The notes under the pieces are model-generated. The model was not told where the DNA came from and did not search any database. It saw only the letters and a program-made list of their open reading frames with translations. This document shows positions 37,401-48,071 of a DNA stretch of 64,000 nucleotides, in pieces (position 1 is the stretch's first letter; every line of letters starts with the position of its first letter). Position numbers and translations under genes: made by a program. Source of the stretch: Haematococcus lacustris (lineage: Eukaryota; Chlorophyta; Chlorophyceae; Chlamydomonadales; Haematococcaceae); contig JASKMD010000008.1 of assembly GCA_030144725.1 (NCBI GenBank), positions 819,785-883,784 on the forward strand, read 5' to 3'.

Positions 37401-38705
37401 AGTCAGCGCAGCCTCTGGGGTGTGGGATGCGCAGTCAGGCCAGCTGATGGCAGACCAGCTGCGCCGGTGGAAGCTGACCAAGGGCCAGGTGAAGCATGCC
37501 AGCGGCCTGAACAATGCCCGCCGTGACACAGAGCGGTGACTTGCACCGATCAAGCCCCACCTCCAGCACCTGGCAGCAGCAAGCTCAGCCAGCACCTCCC
37601 TGGAGGCAAACCTGAAGCACATCACCGTCGCCCTGGCCACCTGGGATGCGGTGTGGGAGGTGTACCTGGACTCCAAGTGGGCACGGCAGCGGCTGAGGCT
37701 GTACGGAGCCCAGGACCGGGCGCTGGAGCAGTTCTTCAACAAGGTGAGAGTGGGTGAGGGAGGGTAAGGGACTGGGAGGGAGGGAGGGAGGGAGGGTAAG
37801 GGACTGAGAGGTGGTGGGTCGGGCACGAAACGAAAAAGTGGTTGCCTGTGACATGCCTAACCGTGTGCCACCATGTCAGCCACCATGTATGTGCCTTGTG
37901 TGCATGCTTGCAGCTGGAGGAGGACATGGAGGAGTTGTCCATGGAGCGCCATGGGCATGCCAAGCAGCTGGTGGTGTTCTTTGGTGCAGCTACCATTGGC
38001 ACTGGGGGTGGGTGGGGTGCTGATGCGGTGCTGCGAGCCTGCTGCAAGGTGGTGTGCAGGCCCAGGGGCGCAGGCCAGCGGCGGGGCAGGGTGGTGCTTG
38101 TGGATGAGCACCGCACCAGCCGGGTCAGCTCAGCAGTGAATGGTCAGCAGCCCTGTGAGGAGGAGCTGGACAAACTCAGTGCCACAAGGCCTGCAGGCTG
38201 GAAGCCCCCAGCAGGGCAGGTGGAACACCGTCTGGTGCGCCCAGCCTGGAGCCAGCAGCGTGACCAACCAGTAAGGGGCCTGATGTGGTGCCCTGTAGTG
38301 GCCCCCCGCAAGCCCCCACAGGCCCCACGCAGCAGCCATACAGCCACACCGGCAGCAGCGTCAGAGCCTGGGCCCAGCATTCCCCCTCCAGCCAAGCGCA
38401 GCAAGCGCACCGAGGCTGAGCCTGTAGCTGAGCCCACCAAGGGCAAAGGCAAGGGCAAGGGCAAGGCTGCCAAAGCCAAGCCAGCACCACAGCCAGGCAG
38501 GTGGCTGGACAGGGACTGCAATGCAGCGCTGAACATGCAGCGCATTGGGGAGAGCAGGTGGCGGCCGCTGGAGCTGTGCTTCTGGTCAGACCAGGGAGCG
38601 CTGCCAGCCAAGGGCAAGGAGTACCCTGGCCTGGGCTACAAGCGGCTGCGAGACAAGCCACCAAAGGCCCAGCAGCAGCAGCAGCAGCCTGCTGAGGCAC
38701 AGTAG
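34441..38705 (+). pseudogene. Fanzor/TnpB-like RuvC nuclease gene, decayed
   Basis: Exon blocks: 34441-34483, 34564-34631, 34721-35466, 36582-36635, about 36643-37744 and 37913-38705. The N-terminus is basic (MAMDKRKGPGKKQK). The C-terminal half has the RuvC core: RuvC-I GIDPGVT (Asp at 37381), a helical region ending QLVVFFGAATIGTGGG, RuvC-II VVLVDEHRTSRVSS (Glu at 38106), RGLMWCP, and RuvC-III LDRDCNAALNM (Asp at 38514). This order is that of eukaryotic TnpB relatives (Fanzor), RNA-guided DNA endonucleases carried by transposons. Between RuvC-II and -III the usual CxxC pairs are absent. Breaks: TAG 35012-35014, frameshift near 35258, frameshift near 36640, TAG 36700-36702, TGA 37537-37539. 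A giant pentamer array fills the third intron. The Lys/Gly and Gln tail ends at TAG 38705. Other TnpB-like ORFs of transposons are the alternative. Confidence 0.75.
35498..36572 (+). repeat. (CCTGA)n pentanucleotide array of about 1.07 kb
   Basis: About 210 nearly perfect copies with one interruption at about 35782. They occupy almost the whole third intron of the Fanzor-like gene. The last units lead into the CTGCAG acceptor. Confidence 0.97.
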
Positions 38706-38952
38706 TATGTGCCCCCCCATCGGAGCTGTCATCAGCTTACAATTAGTGCATGTTTTGTCATGCCAAGTCTACACGGTAGCCCTTAGGGGTCAGGCAATAA
38801 TGTAGGTGGTAGGCGGCTCATGTGCCATGTGCACTGGGTTTACTCCACACAGCCCAATAACACCGTTTGAGTTGGGCCACTATTGCCCACCAGTATATTC
38901 CCGCTAGTGGCTGCTAGTGGCTACTACTGGTCCGGCTCAAATGGGGGCCCTA
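38706..38952 (+). ncRNA. Conserved 3' tail/right end of the Fanzor-like element; candidate omega RNA
   Basis: About 247 bases after the ORF stop. They are retained, wholly or in part, in copies at 44521-44770 (minus), 45795-46036, 15247-15360, 57210-57318 and, diverged, 8002-8115. It ends in a stem formed by TTTGAGTTGGGCC and GGTCCGGCTCAAA about 50 bases apart, then GGGGGCCCTAGTGAG. In TnpB/Fanzor systems the guide RNA comes from the 3' end of the gene through the right end. Placing it here is an inference. Confidence 0.4.
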
Positions 38953-39664
38953 GTGAGCAGTTAAGTCTCCCGGTCACACACATCCCTTCCCAGTGCCATC
39001 TGAGCAGCACCTGAGAGGGATGCCTCCTCCAAACGGCTTCCCTTGCGCCGTGTAGCCTAGCTAACTATCGCGCAAGCCATCAGCGTCGAAGGCGTCGCTG
39101 TAGGTGTCAATAAGGCTGGTCAGCCTGCTTCGCGGCTCGCAACCTGTACCCACATTAGCCACAGGTAAGGCAAGCACTGTGGTGCAAGCTTAGCTACATC
39201 AGTTGATGGCATCGCAGCCTAGCCGCAGCGGTTACAGCGGTTATGAATGGCTTGCACGCTGTCTGGGGCCGTGTTCAGGACCGTGTTCAGGGTAGGCCCG
39301 TTGTTCGCGTTGCACCAGTGCGCCCCGGATTCCATACTCCAGCTCCCAGGACAGGCCGATAATGTCGTGACCAGTCTCCACCACGCGCGCACACCACAAC
39401 GCAGCGTGCTACAAAGCAGAAGTAAAACGAGCACCAGCCAGAGCAGGAACAGGAGGAGCTACGGGAACAGCAGGAGGAGCAGCAACAAACGCGACAACAT
39501 GAGCGCCAGCAGAGGCAAGGGAGTAGTGTTTGGGGAGGCAAGAGCAACAACATGAGCTTGCTGGTGAATGTGTAGGTGGCGATGGCTGGCAAGAGCAACA
39601 TTGGCGAGAAGCGTCTGGAGGAGCTGAAGAAAGAATGCGTAGCTTCGTCCAAAGGGTCAGCAAG

Positions 39665-39957
39665 TAGCAGGTGCTGCTGCACCCACCGGCACACAGCCTC
39701 TGGGTCAGCAAGCAGGAGGTGTTGACACACCCATCGGCACGCAGCCTCTGGGTCAGCAAGCAGCAATTGCTGGTGCACCCACCGGCACGCAGCCTCAGGA
39801 TCAGCAAGCAGCAGTTGCTGGTGCACCCACAGGCACGCAACGCCTGGGACCATGGGCAGCAGCTGCAGGGGCAGCCACCGGCAGGCAGCCTCTGGGTTAA
39901 CTAGCAGCAGCTGCTGGTGCACCCACCGGCACGCAGCCTCTGGGTCAGCGAGCAGCA
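39665..39957 (+). repeat. 48-base minisatellite, six to seven units
   Basis: The unit contains CACCCACCGGCACGCAGCCT and CTGGGTCAGCAAGCAGCAG. On the minus strand it reads as a 16-residue repeat around LLLADPEAACRWVHQQ without a stop. Confidence 0.85.
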
Positions 39958-40029
39958 GATATAGGGAGTGTATTGGGAAGGTGCAACAGCAGGTTGTCAG
40001 CTTAGGGTAGAGGGTGCAGCAGGGTACGT

Positions 40030-40330
40030 GCCCCAACCCAGCCCAGCCCTGCCCCACCCCCTCCCAGCCTACCCCACCCCACCTCCTCCCAGCCTGCCCC
40101 ACCCCACCCCCTCCCAGCCCTGCCCCACCCCCTTCCAGCCCTGCCCCACCCCCTCCCAGCCTTGCGGTGCCCTTCCCCTCCCTGCCCAGCCCTGCCCCAC
40201 CCCCTTCCAGCCCTGCCCCACCCCCTCCCAGCCTTGCGGTGCCCTTCCCCTCCCTGCCCAGCCCTGCCCCACCCCCTCCCAGCCCTGCCCCACCCCCTCC
40301 CAGCCTTCCCCCACCCCCTCCTAGCCTTGC
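40030..40330 (+). repeat. C-rich minisatellite
   Basis: Units of 20-22 bases (CCCTGCCCCACCCCCTCCCAG) in a higher-order array. A longer block of about 65 bases that includes CTTGCGGTGCCCTTCCCCTC is duplicated. Confidence 0.9.
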
Positions 40331-40370
40331 GTTGCCCCTCCTTGCCCTGCTCTGCCCTGCCCTGCCTGTA

Positions 40371-40466
40371 GGTGTAGCTGTGTAGCTGTGTAGCTGTGTA
40401 GCTGTGCCTGTAGGTGTAGGTGTAGCTGTGTAGCTGTGTAGCTGTGCCTGTAGGTGTAGGTGTAGC
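40371..40466 (+). repeat. GTAGCTGT / GTAGGT tandem repeat
   Basis: Alternating TGTAGCTG and TGTAGGTG units; the combined block occurs twice. Confidence 0.9.
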
Positions 40467-42060
40467 TGGCTGTGACACATTGGGCGTGGATCACTGCCAG
40501 GCCTGCATTTGCTAGGCATGACCGTGATGCATACATGCAAAGGGGGTATGTAGAAGGTGGCTACCACGTTTGCAGCATCAGCGCATCACCGCGTGGTGGT
40601 GTTGTCCATAAAGGGGCGTAAATATATTTTGAGAAGAGGGTTCACGGCTAATGACCACCACCGTTTTCTTCATTACATCTTGATCATTCACTGCTTACAA
40701 TCACGGTGTGTGGCATGGAACTGAACGGAAGCTCAGGCTGCTAATACAAGGTTGCATTGCCACACACCTGCAACCTGCTGTTCATGCCCTACTGCCCTGC
40801 TGTTCATGCCCTGCGGTACATGCACTGTCACCTGCTGCTGCTGCTCATGCACTGCAGCGCACCTGCAACCTGTTGCTATCTGCAGCCTGCACTGCCACAC
40901 ACCTACAGCCTGCTGCTGCTGCTCATGCACCGCAGCCTGCTGCTTATCCACTGCAGCACATGCACTGCAGCCTGCTGCTGCTGCTCAAGCACTGCAGCCC
41001 GGGCGGAGGCTGTGTTGTGGCGGGTAAAGGGGAAATGGGAAAAAGGAAGGGAGGGGGGAGGTGCCCATCACACCTGCAACCAAGGGGCGTGCACGTGAGG
41101 GAGGAAGATCAGGCTGGGTCTCAGCCACTTACCAGCTGGGACCCTAACCATGAATGTTTAACCACTGTTAGACATTTATAAGAAGGGCTAGGGAGAAGAG
41201 GGAGAAGAGAGGGTAGGCAGGAAAGGGAGATGACAAATGAGAGGGGGCAGGGATTAGAGGAGGTTTGCTCCTGGTTGTTGGGTAGGGTAGGGAGGGGAAT
41301 ACGATGGCGGGGGGGAGGTGAGGGGAAGGGTGGGGTTGGGGGCGTAGGAGACTTGGAGGTGTTGGTGATGGGACAGGGTAGGATTAGGGGGAAGGAGCCA
41401 AGGGGTTGGAGTGTGACTGTTAGACCTGCAGCAAGCAAGGGGCATGCTTGTGATCAACAAACAACAACATGCATGACTAGAGGTGGGCAGGCTAGTCAAA
41501 CATCCCAGCAACGCCTGGCTACGGCTGGGCTTGGCTGTGCTGTGCTGGGGACAAGGCAAGGGCCGAAGCGGAACTGGGCGCTTCACCTACCACAACAAGG
41601 TGACAGCACATTCAACATAACAATACAGCAACAATGCTGGCTGCTGCTCTACGCCACTGCTGCCTACCGCCTGCAATCACCAAGCATGCTACACATGTCA
41701 TGCTCATGCTCAAGGCTGTTGCCACACTGCTGGCAAGCATGGAGGCATGGCTGCAGCAGCCTATGCTAGCGCCACACACCTGCTGTCTCGAGTCACACCA
41801 TGTAGCATTCGCACGCAGTTAACATGTCATTGACCTGGGCAATCAGCATCTCATGGACCTGTCATGGGATGCTCCTTCTGGTTGCTGCTCCTGGATGCTC
41901 TTGGCTGTTGCTTCTGGCTGCTCTTGGCTGCTGCTCCTTGCTGCTCCTAGCGGCTGGCTGCTCCTGGCTACTCCTGGCAGCACTTGGTTGCTGCTCTTGG
42001 CTGCAAGGTAGGGTAGAGAGATCAGCTGACTAAAGGCTGTTCGCGCCCTTCCACAACTGC

Positions 42061-42230
42061 AGGGGAGGGGAGGGGAGGGGAGGGGAGGGGAGGGGAGGGG
42101 AGGGGAGGGGAGGGGAGGGGAGGGGAGGGGAGGGGAGGGGAGGGGAGGGGAGGGGAGGGGAGGGGAGGGGAGGGGAGGGGAGGGGAGGGGAGGGGAGGGG
42201 AGGGGAGGGGAGGGGAGGGGAGGGGAGGGG
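42061..42230 (+). repeat. (AGGGG)n microsatellite
   Basis: 34 pentamer copies in 170 bases, strongly purine-asymmetric. Confidence 0.97.
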
Positions 42231-43798
42231 GGGGGAGATGGGGAGGGAGGGTACCATTGAATTGGGGCTGGGCTGGACGTGAGGGGTTTGTCAACGGACT
42301 GGGAGGGGGTGGGCGTGTCAGAAAAGGGAAGGGGAGGGGAGGTGTTGGTGGTAGTGGGAAAAGGGAATGGGTGTGACCATTGGAACCTGCAGCAAACAAG
42401 GGCATGCTAGCGGTCAGACTAGGTACATAGAGCTGCATAGTTGCAAGGGATGCCACTCACCACTTGCTAATTGGAGTGTGTGAGGGGGGCGATGGGGCTG
42501 GGTGTGGGGTGAAGGGGGGGACGGCAGGGGGGGGAGGGCGCTGCTCATGGGTGCCGCTTATTGCTGCCGCTTCTAACTATTCATGGCTGCTCCTGACTGC
42601 TCCTGGCTGTCCCTGGCTGCTCTGCCAAGCTGCTTTCCTTGGCTGCACTTCTTGGCTCCTGGCTCACAACTGCTCCTGCGCTCCAGGCTCCTCCAATACT
42701 CCTCCGCTCTGCAGCTCTAAGCTCCTTGCTGTTTGTGCCTGCGCTCAGTAGCTGCACCTTGCAGCTGCGTAGCCTCCTAGCAATTGGAAGTCCACCTGCA
42801 AGCAGCCACAGACTTTACCAATCGATTGTTCGCTGTTTCGCTAGCTCGTCAACAGCGCACCTTTACCCTTGCTCCTTTCGTTCTTTCAGCTCAGCCTTTT
42901 TTACATCGGGGCTAACCTCAACTACGTCCTTTGGCTTTGACGGCCCTGGGCGATCCACCATTTCAGCGTGCCTATGCCAATGACACGGAGTTCACTAGTC
43001 TGCGTGCGCGTTCAGGTGCTGCGTTGTGTGTGAGAGGTCACAGGGTCACGGCTCGGATTGATAAGACGCAGCGCTGCGCCCGCGGACAATCTAGTCGTAT
43101 TGGGTAAGGTCCTGAAGCGGGGGGTCCTGGTTCGGAGGCTGGGCAAAATTCCGACGTATGTTAGATAATTTTTCGCAGCATTGTCGGAATTTTTACCAGG
43201 TGACTTATCTGTAGTGAGGGACGAGGGGGCTGGAGGTGTGAGATCCCATGTGTGAGGAGACCTCAAGCCACGCTATATACATATGTGAGGCGCGTCATGG
43301 CGCATTTTGGGGGAGGTCTTCCTAGTGCGCCAGCGAGCAGCGGCCACCAATGCATGTCATCCATGCATGGCGCATCTGTGCTCCGTGCATCGTAGCGCAT
43401 TACCATGACCTGATCCCACCCCCCAAGTCCATCACACTCCAGGTTCTCAAGGTGTTAGGGTTCGGGGTGCAAATGCTGTGTTTAGAGTATACGAAGGTGC
43501 TATTATAAACATGACAAAGCTGATACGAATATAAGAGGTGCCCGGTTGTGGGCGGAAAGGCACGGGTTGCTGCAAGGAATGCAGAGGGACCTACTACAAC
43601 CAGCTTTGGCTGCGCACGGAATTTCAGCAAGCCGCTGCATGTGTATTCAGGTTTGCAGTTTGCTTTAGAACAATATCCATCACGGACTATTACGACGGAT
43701 GTGGCTGCAGTGAAAGTGCGGAGAGTAATCCCGAGGGATAATTAAATCGTCATCTGTAGTTTGCGGGTGCCCCGCTCAGAAGCAAGCTTTCACGCACC

Positions 43799-46486
43799 AT
43801 GGCAGCGTCGTGTAGGCGGTGTCTGCCGGCCTTTCTCTTGTCATGTGACATGATATTGAGCCAACACGCGCTACACCAACACCCAATGGCCACTATACCA
43901 ACGCAAGGGCTTGTCCCTGGCAAGCAGTTTTGGCAGCGTTATAGTCCAATGGGCAGCCTGACAGCCAGCAGCATCTGTGTCGTTCCCATGGCTGCCAGGG
44001 GCATGGCAACCATGCAACAGGAACTGCAACGCCAGCTTCAAGGTTACGCGGGGTGCTGCAATTCCTCACGAAAGCGTTATGTTACTCTGCCAGCTGACAT
44101 GCAGGACCATGCTGGCTGTGGCATGCAGGCTTGAGCTTTGAGCTTCCAGGCAGTCCTTTGGATACAACTCGTCTAGGTGCCCCAGTGCCCCGGCAGGTGC
44201 TGTACAGAGGCAGGTGCATAATCAGGAGCTGAACACGCGAATTTAGCAACATAGCATGGCTGCTGAAATGGAGCTATTTAGCCTCTTCAACCTATTTAGC
44301 AGTACTCACTACCCTCCCTTCCACATACCACCCACCCACCCTCCCTCCCTTCCTCATAGGTGGATGCTGCCCTTCCGTATCCTTGTGAGGGCCAAGGTGT
44401 TTCAGCTGCTGGGCGTGTTCATGGGGGCAGCGCTGCTGGCCTCCATCCCAAGTGGGGTAAGTGTCAGGCAGCAGCACCCCGGCCCTCAAGGCTCACCTTC
44501 CAGCCCCCTCGTCCCTCACTAGGGCCCCCATTTGAGCCGGACCAGTAGTAGCCACTAGCAGCCACTAGCGGGAATATACTAGTGGGCAATAGTGGCCCGA
44601 CTCAAATGGTGTTATTGGGGTGTGTGGAGTAAACCAAGTGCACATGGCACATGAGCCGCCTACCACCTACATTGTTGCCTGACCCGTTAGGGCTATCGTG
44701 TAGACTTGGCATGGCAAAACATGCACTAATTGTAAGCTGATGACAGCTCAGGTGGGGGGGGCACACACTACTGTGCCTCAGCAGGCTGCTGCTGCTGCTG
44801 CTGCTGGGCCTTTGGTGGCTTGTCTTGCAGCCACTTGTAGCCCAGGCCAGGGTACTCCTTGCCCTTGGCTGGCAGCGCTCCCTGGTCTGACCAGAAGCAC
44901 AGCTCCAGCGGCCGCCACCTGCTCTCCCCAATGCGCTGCATGTTCAGCGCTGCATTGCAGTCCCTGTCCAGCCACCTGCCTGGCTGTGGTGCTGGCTTGG
45001 CTTTGGCAGCCTTGCCTTGGGCCTTGCCCTTGCCCTTGGTGGGCTCAGCTGCCTGTGTGTCACTCATTCTCGCACTCCCGTAGGGCACCTCCATAGGGCA
45101 CCTCCAAAGGGCACCTCCAAAGGGCACCTCCTAAGGTCCAAAGGGCACCTTCTCAGGGCTGCCTGGTGTCTAAGCCAGTGTATGACACAGCAGCCTGCCT
45201 ACAGAGTGAATTATCGCGCACTGCACTGCTGCTCATCATCCTTATCATGTCTGAGCTGCTGCTATCGCCACCACCGCTGCTGCTGCTGCTGCTGCCATTG
45301 CTCCAGCTCTACTGCAGTGGCTGCTGCTCCCTGACCCTGCTGTCCCGTGCTTGCAGCATGACATTGATTGGAACTACATAGCCGCCGTCACGGCTGTCAT
45401 GCTCGGCTGCGTGGTCACCTCGTACTGCATCTGGTAAGGCCAGCTCTGACATTCAACATACAGCGCATGCTCACTAAGGCAGCTGGCCACGAGGCTGTGC
45501 CGCACAGGTTCTACTCCAGCCGCTATGTGGGCGAGCTGTCGCTGCTGCTGCCTGAGCGGCGTGTAGCACGCTTCAGTGTGCTTGACATGTATGGCAACCG
45601 CCTGGACAAGGTGCGGCTGTTACTTGAATTGAGAACCCTCGCCCTACCGCACCACATGGAAGCTGTTAGGCTGACCCCTGGAGCTGTTCTGGTGGCCAGC
45701 CAAGGGCAAGGAGTACCCTGAGCTTGGCTACAAGCGGCTGCGAGACAAGCCACCTAAGGCCCAGCTGCAGCAGTAGCAGCCTGCTGAGGCACAGTAGTGT
45801 GTGTCCCCTGTCGAGCTGTCATCAGCTCACATTTAGTGCATGTTTGTCATGCCAATTCTAGACTATAGCCCTGTCACAGGGGTCAAGCAATAGTGTAGGT
45901 AGTAGGCGTTCGTGCCATGTGCCATGTGCATGGGAACATAACTCCACACAGTCACATAACACCATCTTGAGTGGTCCCGCTAGTGGCCCCTAGTGGTCCC
46001 TAGTGGTCTGATTCAAATGGTGGCCCTAGTGAGGGACGAAGGGTTGACCCCTTCACATGCCCACAGCCGCCGCCGCGTGCACTGCCCAGTGCATAAACCC
46101 TCTCCCTTCCGCCTGCCGTCAGGACGTGCCCGTGGCAGACATCTTGCCGCCCTTCAAGGGCCGCAGCGTGGCTGAGGTGCGTCGCCTAGCTGGCGCCACG
46201 CTCATGCCCCTGGAGGTGCAGCTGCAGGGCAGCGCTGCCGGGCCCCCTGTGCAATTCTACTTGTCCATCCGCCACGGCTACTTAGTGCAGAAGGAGGTGA
46301 GGCTGGGCAGTGTTGAGGGGCCTTCTGCCTTCTTCAGCCTTGTGTTGCAAACTGTGATTTAGATGTGACTTGGATGTGACTAGATTACACTGAACAGCTA
46401 CGACATGGGGATGCTTTTGGAGGTTCTTGCAGGGCTTGCAGTACCTTCGCCCTCAACCTGGAGCCTTCATTGCAGTGGAACACTAA
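43799..46486 (+). CDS. TMEM186: TMEM186-like mitochondrial membrane protein
   Basis: Exons 43799-44052, 44360-44456, 45357-45433, 45508-45610, 46123-46296 and 46433-46486 join in phase (759 nt, 252 residues). Conserved TMEM186 features are WMLPFRILVRAKVFQLLGV (first hydrophobic segment), the second membrane segment in DWNYIAAVTAVMLGCVVTSY, YSSRYVGELSLLLPE, SVLDMYGNRLDKDVPVADIL, and YLSIRHGYLVQKE. In animals TMEM186 is an inner-membrane factor for complex I assembly. Exon 1 has a presequence-like N-terminus with RGMATMQQELQ; it is the least certain exon, chosen because its GG|GT donor fits the phase. A read-through start at 44256 is the alternative. Introns 2 and 4 each contain a Fanzor-family tail. 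Confidence 0.75.
44521..45060 (-). mobile_element. 5'-truncated Fanzor-like copy B inside TMEM186 intron 2
   Basis: The minus strand encodes the last about 95 residues of the nuclease (AEPTKGKGK, RWLDRDCNAALNMQRIGESR, GYKWLQDKPPKAQ). The full 3' tail with stem-loop follows, ending CCCTAGTGAGGGACGAGGGG. Homology begins abruptly at about 45055 within the Lys/Gly tract. Its final part is almost identical to 38390-38952. Confidence 0.9.
45670..46036 (+). mobile_element. 5'-truncated Fanzor-like copy D inside TMEM186 intron 4
   Basis: Starts in the last 45 codons of the nuclease (PAKGKEYPELGYKRLRDKPP after a small deletion), passes the Gln tail and TAG, and continues through a diverged 3' tail that has lost part of the stem. 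It ends GGCCCTAGTGAGGGACGAAGG. Confidence 0.85.
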
Positions 46487-48062
46487 GTGTGGACCATTGC
46501 AAAACGGTGTTTTTGTCTGTGTGGAGTTCCCATGCACATGGCATACACATGGCATACACAAGGGCTGCCCTTCAAAGGGCTTGCAGCAGTGGTGCTTTTG
46601 TGACGCAAGGGTGCCCTAGACCTGCTGGCCTACAGCGCCTGCTGTGGCATTATGTGGCCAGGGGTGCAATCGCTCCCTGTTGCGCAGGTGCTGCAGAAAA
46701 TATGCTATGGAGTGTGGCTGCAGGAGCTGGATCAGCAGCAGCAGCAGAACAGGCTGGTGTTGCCAGAGCAGCAGCGGCAGCAGCAATAGCAGCAGTGGTG
46801 ACAAGGGTGCTGAAGTGCAGGAGCTGAACCAGCAGGAGCAGCAGGAGCAGCAGGTATTGCCAAGGCAACAGCAGACATTGCAGGAGCAACAGCAGTGATT
46901 GTGTGAGCAGTGAGAACAAGCACGAGGCAGAAGCTGAGTAGATGGCAGTCACCTGGTGGCTCCATGAAGTTGAGCATGGCACATGGAGGCCTGGGCTGGC
47001 AATGATGACTAGGCCGGCCGCCGCTGCCTCAGTAGCAACAGGTCCAGTAAAGGCCACCTCCATGTTCATTACTCCGTGAAAATGAGACGTGCAAATCCGG
47101 CACACCTAGTGAAGGGACCTGAATCTGCCTTCGCGGGCTAATGATTGAGATGCTGGTAGGGTACACACGTTGATGGTTGGAGATGTACTTCAGGGCGTGA
47201 AGAACTTCAGGGCCAACAAAAGTTATTCAACAAGGAACAACATGTTGGCCTGTGGGTAATCTCACTCAGCTACTACAAACACGTTGTAGCATCCTCGGTC
47301 GCACCCTGGATGACTACAAACCCCACACCGGTGGCACTCTTTCCTGGGGCTAATCCCCCTTGACCACTGGGCACCAGGCTACAGGCTACAAGCAAGCGAT
47401 CCTCCTGGGCTGCCCACCCCTCCTGCCCCCCCTTGGCAGCAGCTGGCAGCTGCTGCTGGTGCCGCTCCTGGGCTGCCCACCCCTCCTGCTGCCCCCCCCT
47501 GGCAGCAGCTGGCAGCTGGTGCTGGTGCCGCCCCTGGCATGCTCACCCCTCCATCTGAGCAGCAGGGGGTCACAGCGGAGCTGAACACGAGCTCGACACG
47601 CAAGCGGGGGGCGGGCGGGCGGGATCGGACCCAACATGTCGAGGAAGGTAACATAGCAATGGCATACACACCTTGTGAGGCATTGCAGAGTGGCCAGGCC
47701 AACAGTACTGCTCACGAAGGGGTCAAGCATCGCAGCAACCTTGCATATTTCTGAGCATGGGTGGAGGGGCGCTGTTACATCGGTTTGGCATGCCATGTTA
47801 ACCGATTTGACTGCGGCGACTGTCCCTCACTATGTGCAGGTGCTCCTGGGCCACGTCGGTCGCGGCGGTCTCCCGCGGCGAGGCCCGCATGAGCAAAAAG
47901 TGCATGGATTTGACTGTGCGGATTTGAGCCGCCATAGCACCCAGCACACTGCACAGTATTTAATGATACAAGCTGCACCGCATAGCTGAAAGAGTCCTCT
48001 ATCCAGGGATGTGCAAAACATAAATAGAAACCACGTGGCTGAGACGCGGCGTCGTTTTGATT
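46487..48062. other. Intergenic region, no supported gene
   Basis: CAG-rich stretch at 46730-46900 and a tandem repeat at 47399-47530. On the minus strand TAGTGAGGGAC occurs at about 47822-47833, like the end of the Fanzor family, but without the preceding stem. Confidence 0.6.
47399..47530 (+). repeat. Tandem repeat of about 62-66 bases, two units
   Basis: The phrase CTGGGCTGCCCACCCCTCCTG, CCCCCCTTGGCAGCAGCTGG, CAGCTGCTGCTGGTGCCG recurs once with a three-base difference. Confidence 0.8.
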
Positions 48063-48071
48063 ACCAGGGGT
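48063..48071 (+). repeat. Left target-site duplication ACCAGGGGT
   Basis: Nine bases directly before the left terminal inverted repeat, identical to 51198-51206. Confidence 0.9.

Larger units (their letters stand above)
38953..43798. other. Satellite-rich intergenic region, no supported gene
   Basis: A succession of tandem arrays (listed separately) and CAG/CTG-rich stretches: 40790-41000 (Cys/Leu-coding TGCTGCTGCTCATGCACTGCAG phrases), purine-rich 41160-41410, and GGCTGCTCTTGGCTGCTCC phrases at 41870-42010. The long open frames here are repeats read through. A small inverted repeat (AAAATTCCGAC ... GTCGGAATTTT) lies at about 43145-43195. Confidence 0.6.

Noticed and set aside
39287..40567. 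426-codon minus-strand frame over the satellite region
   Set aside because: Built from two minisatellites and a CAG-rich tract, with no domain, start context or splice structure.
43799..44134. Separate small gene of 111 codons
   Set aside because: Better explained as exon 1 of the TMEM186-like gene, because a donor inside it gives the right phase and a presequence-like N-terminus.
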